Shown piece after piece: positions 4,780 to 5,318 of a DNA stretch of 5,318 nucleotides. A program made the translations under genes and the position numbers. The notes below the pieces were generated by a model. The model worked only from the letters and a program-made list of their open reading frames with translations, ran no database searches and was not told the DNA's origin. How positions within the stretch are numbered: the first letter of the stretch is position 1; every line of letters starts with the position of its first letter. Source of the DNA: Gammaproteobacteria bacterium (GTDB lineage: Bacteria; Pseudomonadota; Gammaproteobacteria; UBA9214); contig DMKK01000083.1 of assembly GCA_003454335.1 (NCBI GenBank), forward strand, positions 1-5,318. The letters run 5' to 3'.

Positions 4780-5318
4780 ATGGTTTCAAGGGACATCACC
4801 GGCGGACTGCTGGCGCTATCAGTCATACTGGCAGCAGTACCGGTTCACGCAGATACCACACTGAAGGTACAGGGTTCCGACGGACTGAAGTCGACTATAC
4901 AGATCAGGAACGGCAAGGGCAGGATCGGCAGTGCAGGCATGGGTGAATACCTGCTCTATGACAGCGGGACCGGGACCATCACCTATGTCGAGCCGATTGC
5001 GCGACAGTACACACAAGTGACAGCATCAGAACTTGAAGCCATGGTACAGACGGCTGCGGAGATCAAGCAGTCTGTGGCGCCGTATATGGCGAACCTGCTT
5101 GCCGGATTGCCGGCAGAGCAGCGCAAAATGATTGAACAGCGCATGGGGGCAATACCGGGTGCACCTGCTGCAGGCAAGGCCGCAAAGTCGGCCGATATCA
5201 GGACCGTTGACCAGGGCAGGCATACCATTGCCGGACTGCGATGCCATGCCAGCGGCATATTGAAGAATGGTCGCCCCGCTGCTGAGGTCTGCATGGCGAC
5301 TGCGGCCAGCGGCCAGCT
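4780..5318 (+). CDS. Secreted DUF4412-like protein (3'-truncated by window edge)
   Basis: The frame is open from the ATG at 4780 to the last base: 179 full codons and no stop, so it continues beyond the window. A signal peptide is visible: a short start (MVSRDITGG), a hydrophobic core (LLALSVILAAVPV), and a VHA cleavage site after A24, giving a mature start near DTTLKVQG. The mature part has short beta-like repeats (STIQIRNGKGRIGS, EYLLYDSGTGTITYVEP, RQYTQVTASELEAMV), a Met/Gln/Ala-rich helical middle (about 84-125), an Ala-rich linker (125-138), and HTIAGLRCHASGILKNGRPAAEVCMAT. The pattern of reporting strand, 'YD', 'tIaG..C' resembles DUF4412-type periplasmic proteins of unknown function. 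Two Cys (154 and 171) could form a disulfide. It appears to have its own promoter, 120 bases after the antiporter gene. The CDS and export call are solid; the family is tentative. Confidence 0.85.
   Translation, partial: MVSRDITGGLLALSVILAAVPVHADTTLKVQGSDGLKSTIQIRNGKGRIGSAGMGEYLLYDSGTGTITYVEPIARQYTQVTASELEAMVQTAAEIKQSVAPYMANLLAGLPAEQRKMIEQRMGAIPGAPAAGKAAKSADIRTVDQGRHTIAGLRCHASGILKNGRPAAEVCMATAASGQ

Noticed and set aside
4607..4864. An 85-codon plus-strand frame spanning the antiporter end and the next gap
   Set aside because: It overlaps two real genes in other frames, crosses the REP-like half element and the promoter, and shows no domain.
4983..5294. A 103-codon minus-strand frame at the right edge
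   Set aside because: Antisense to the secreted-protein gene, which has a signal peptide and strong start signals; the minus frame has Ala/Cys/Ser-rich shadow composition.

Overview
The window looks like a proteobacterial chromosome, most likely a gammaproteobacterial chemolithoautotroph (for example a sulfur oxidiser). This is inferred from three things: the C-terminal part of a CbbO-type Rubisco activase subunit at the left edge, a Pseudomonas-type PPK2 polyphosphate kinase, and a KefB/KefC-type antiporter beside a half-copy of a gammaproteobacterial REP-like sequence. I cannot name the genus.

Layout: (1) 1-1032, plus strand: 3' part of a VWA-domain gene (cbbO, or its close relative norD), cut by the left edge. 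(2) 1033-2701, minus strand: a tight cluster in the order ppk2, a 71-residue helical protein, and a 147-residue unknown protein. It converges on the cbbO-like gene with no base between the two stop codons. (3) 2702-2937: a divergent control region between ppk2 and the antiporter gene. It holds a near-perfect FNR/ANR-type site, an adjacent 10-bp perfect palindrome, candidate promoters in both directions, and a 17-codon leader ORF with a strong ribosome binding site. (4) 2938-4659, plus strand: a CPA2 monovalent cation:proton antiporter with a fused RCK/TrkA-N nucleotide-binding domain. (5) 4660-4779: a short gap with a REP-like half element, a small palindrome and a probable promoter. (6) 4780-5318, plus strand: a secreted protein resembling the DUF4412 family, cut by the right edge.

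How the genes may work together: CbbO acts with CbbQ to remodel inhibited Rubisco. PPK2 links polyphosphate to nucleotide pools. The Kef-type antiporter exchanges K+ (or Na+) for protons under redox or nucleotide control. The divergent FNR-type site suggests that ppk2 and/or the antiporter respond to oxygen or redox state; this is inference. I see no mobile element, CRISPR array, tRNA, rRNA or obvious new multi-gene system. The less-known parts are the two unnamed proteins behind ppk2, the leader ORF, and the secreted DUF4412-like protein.
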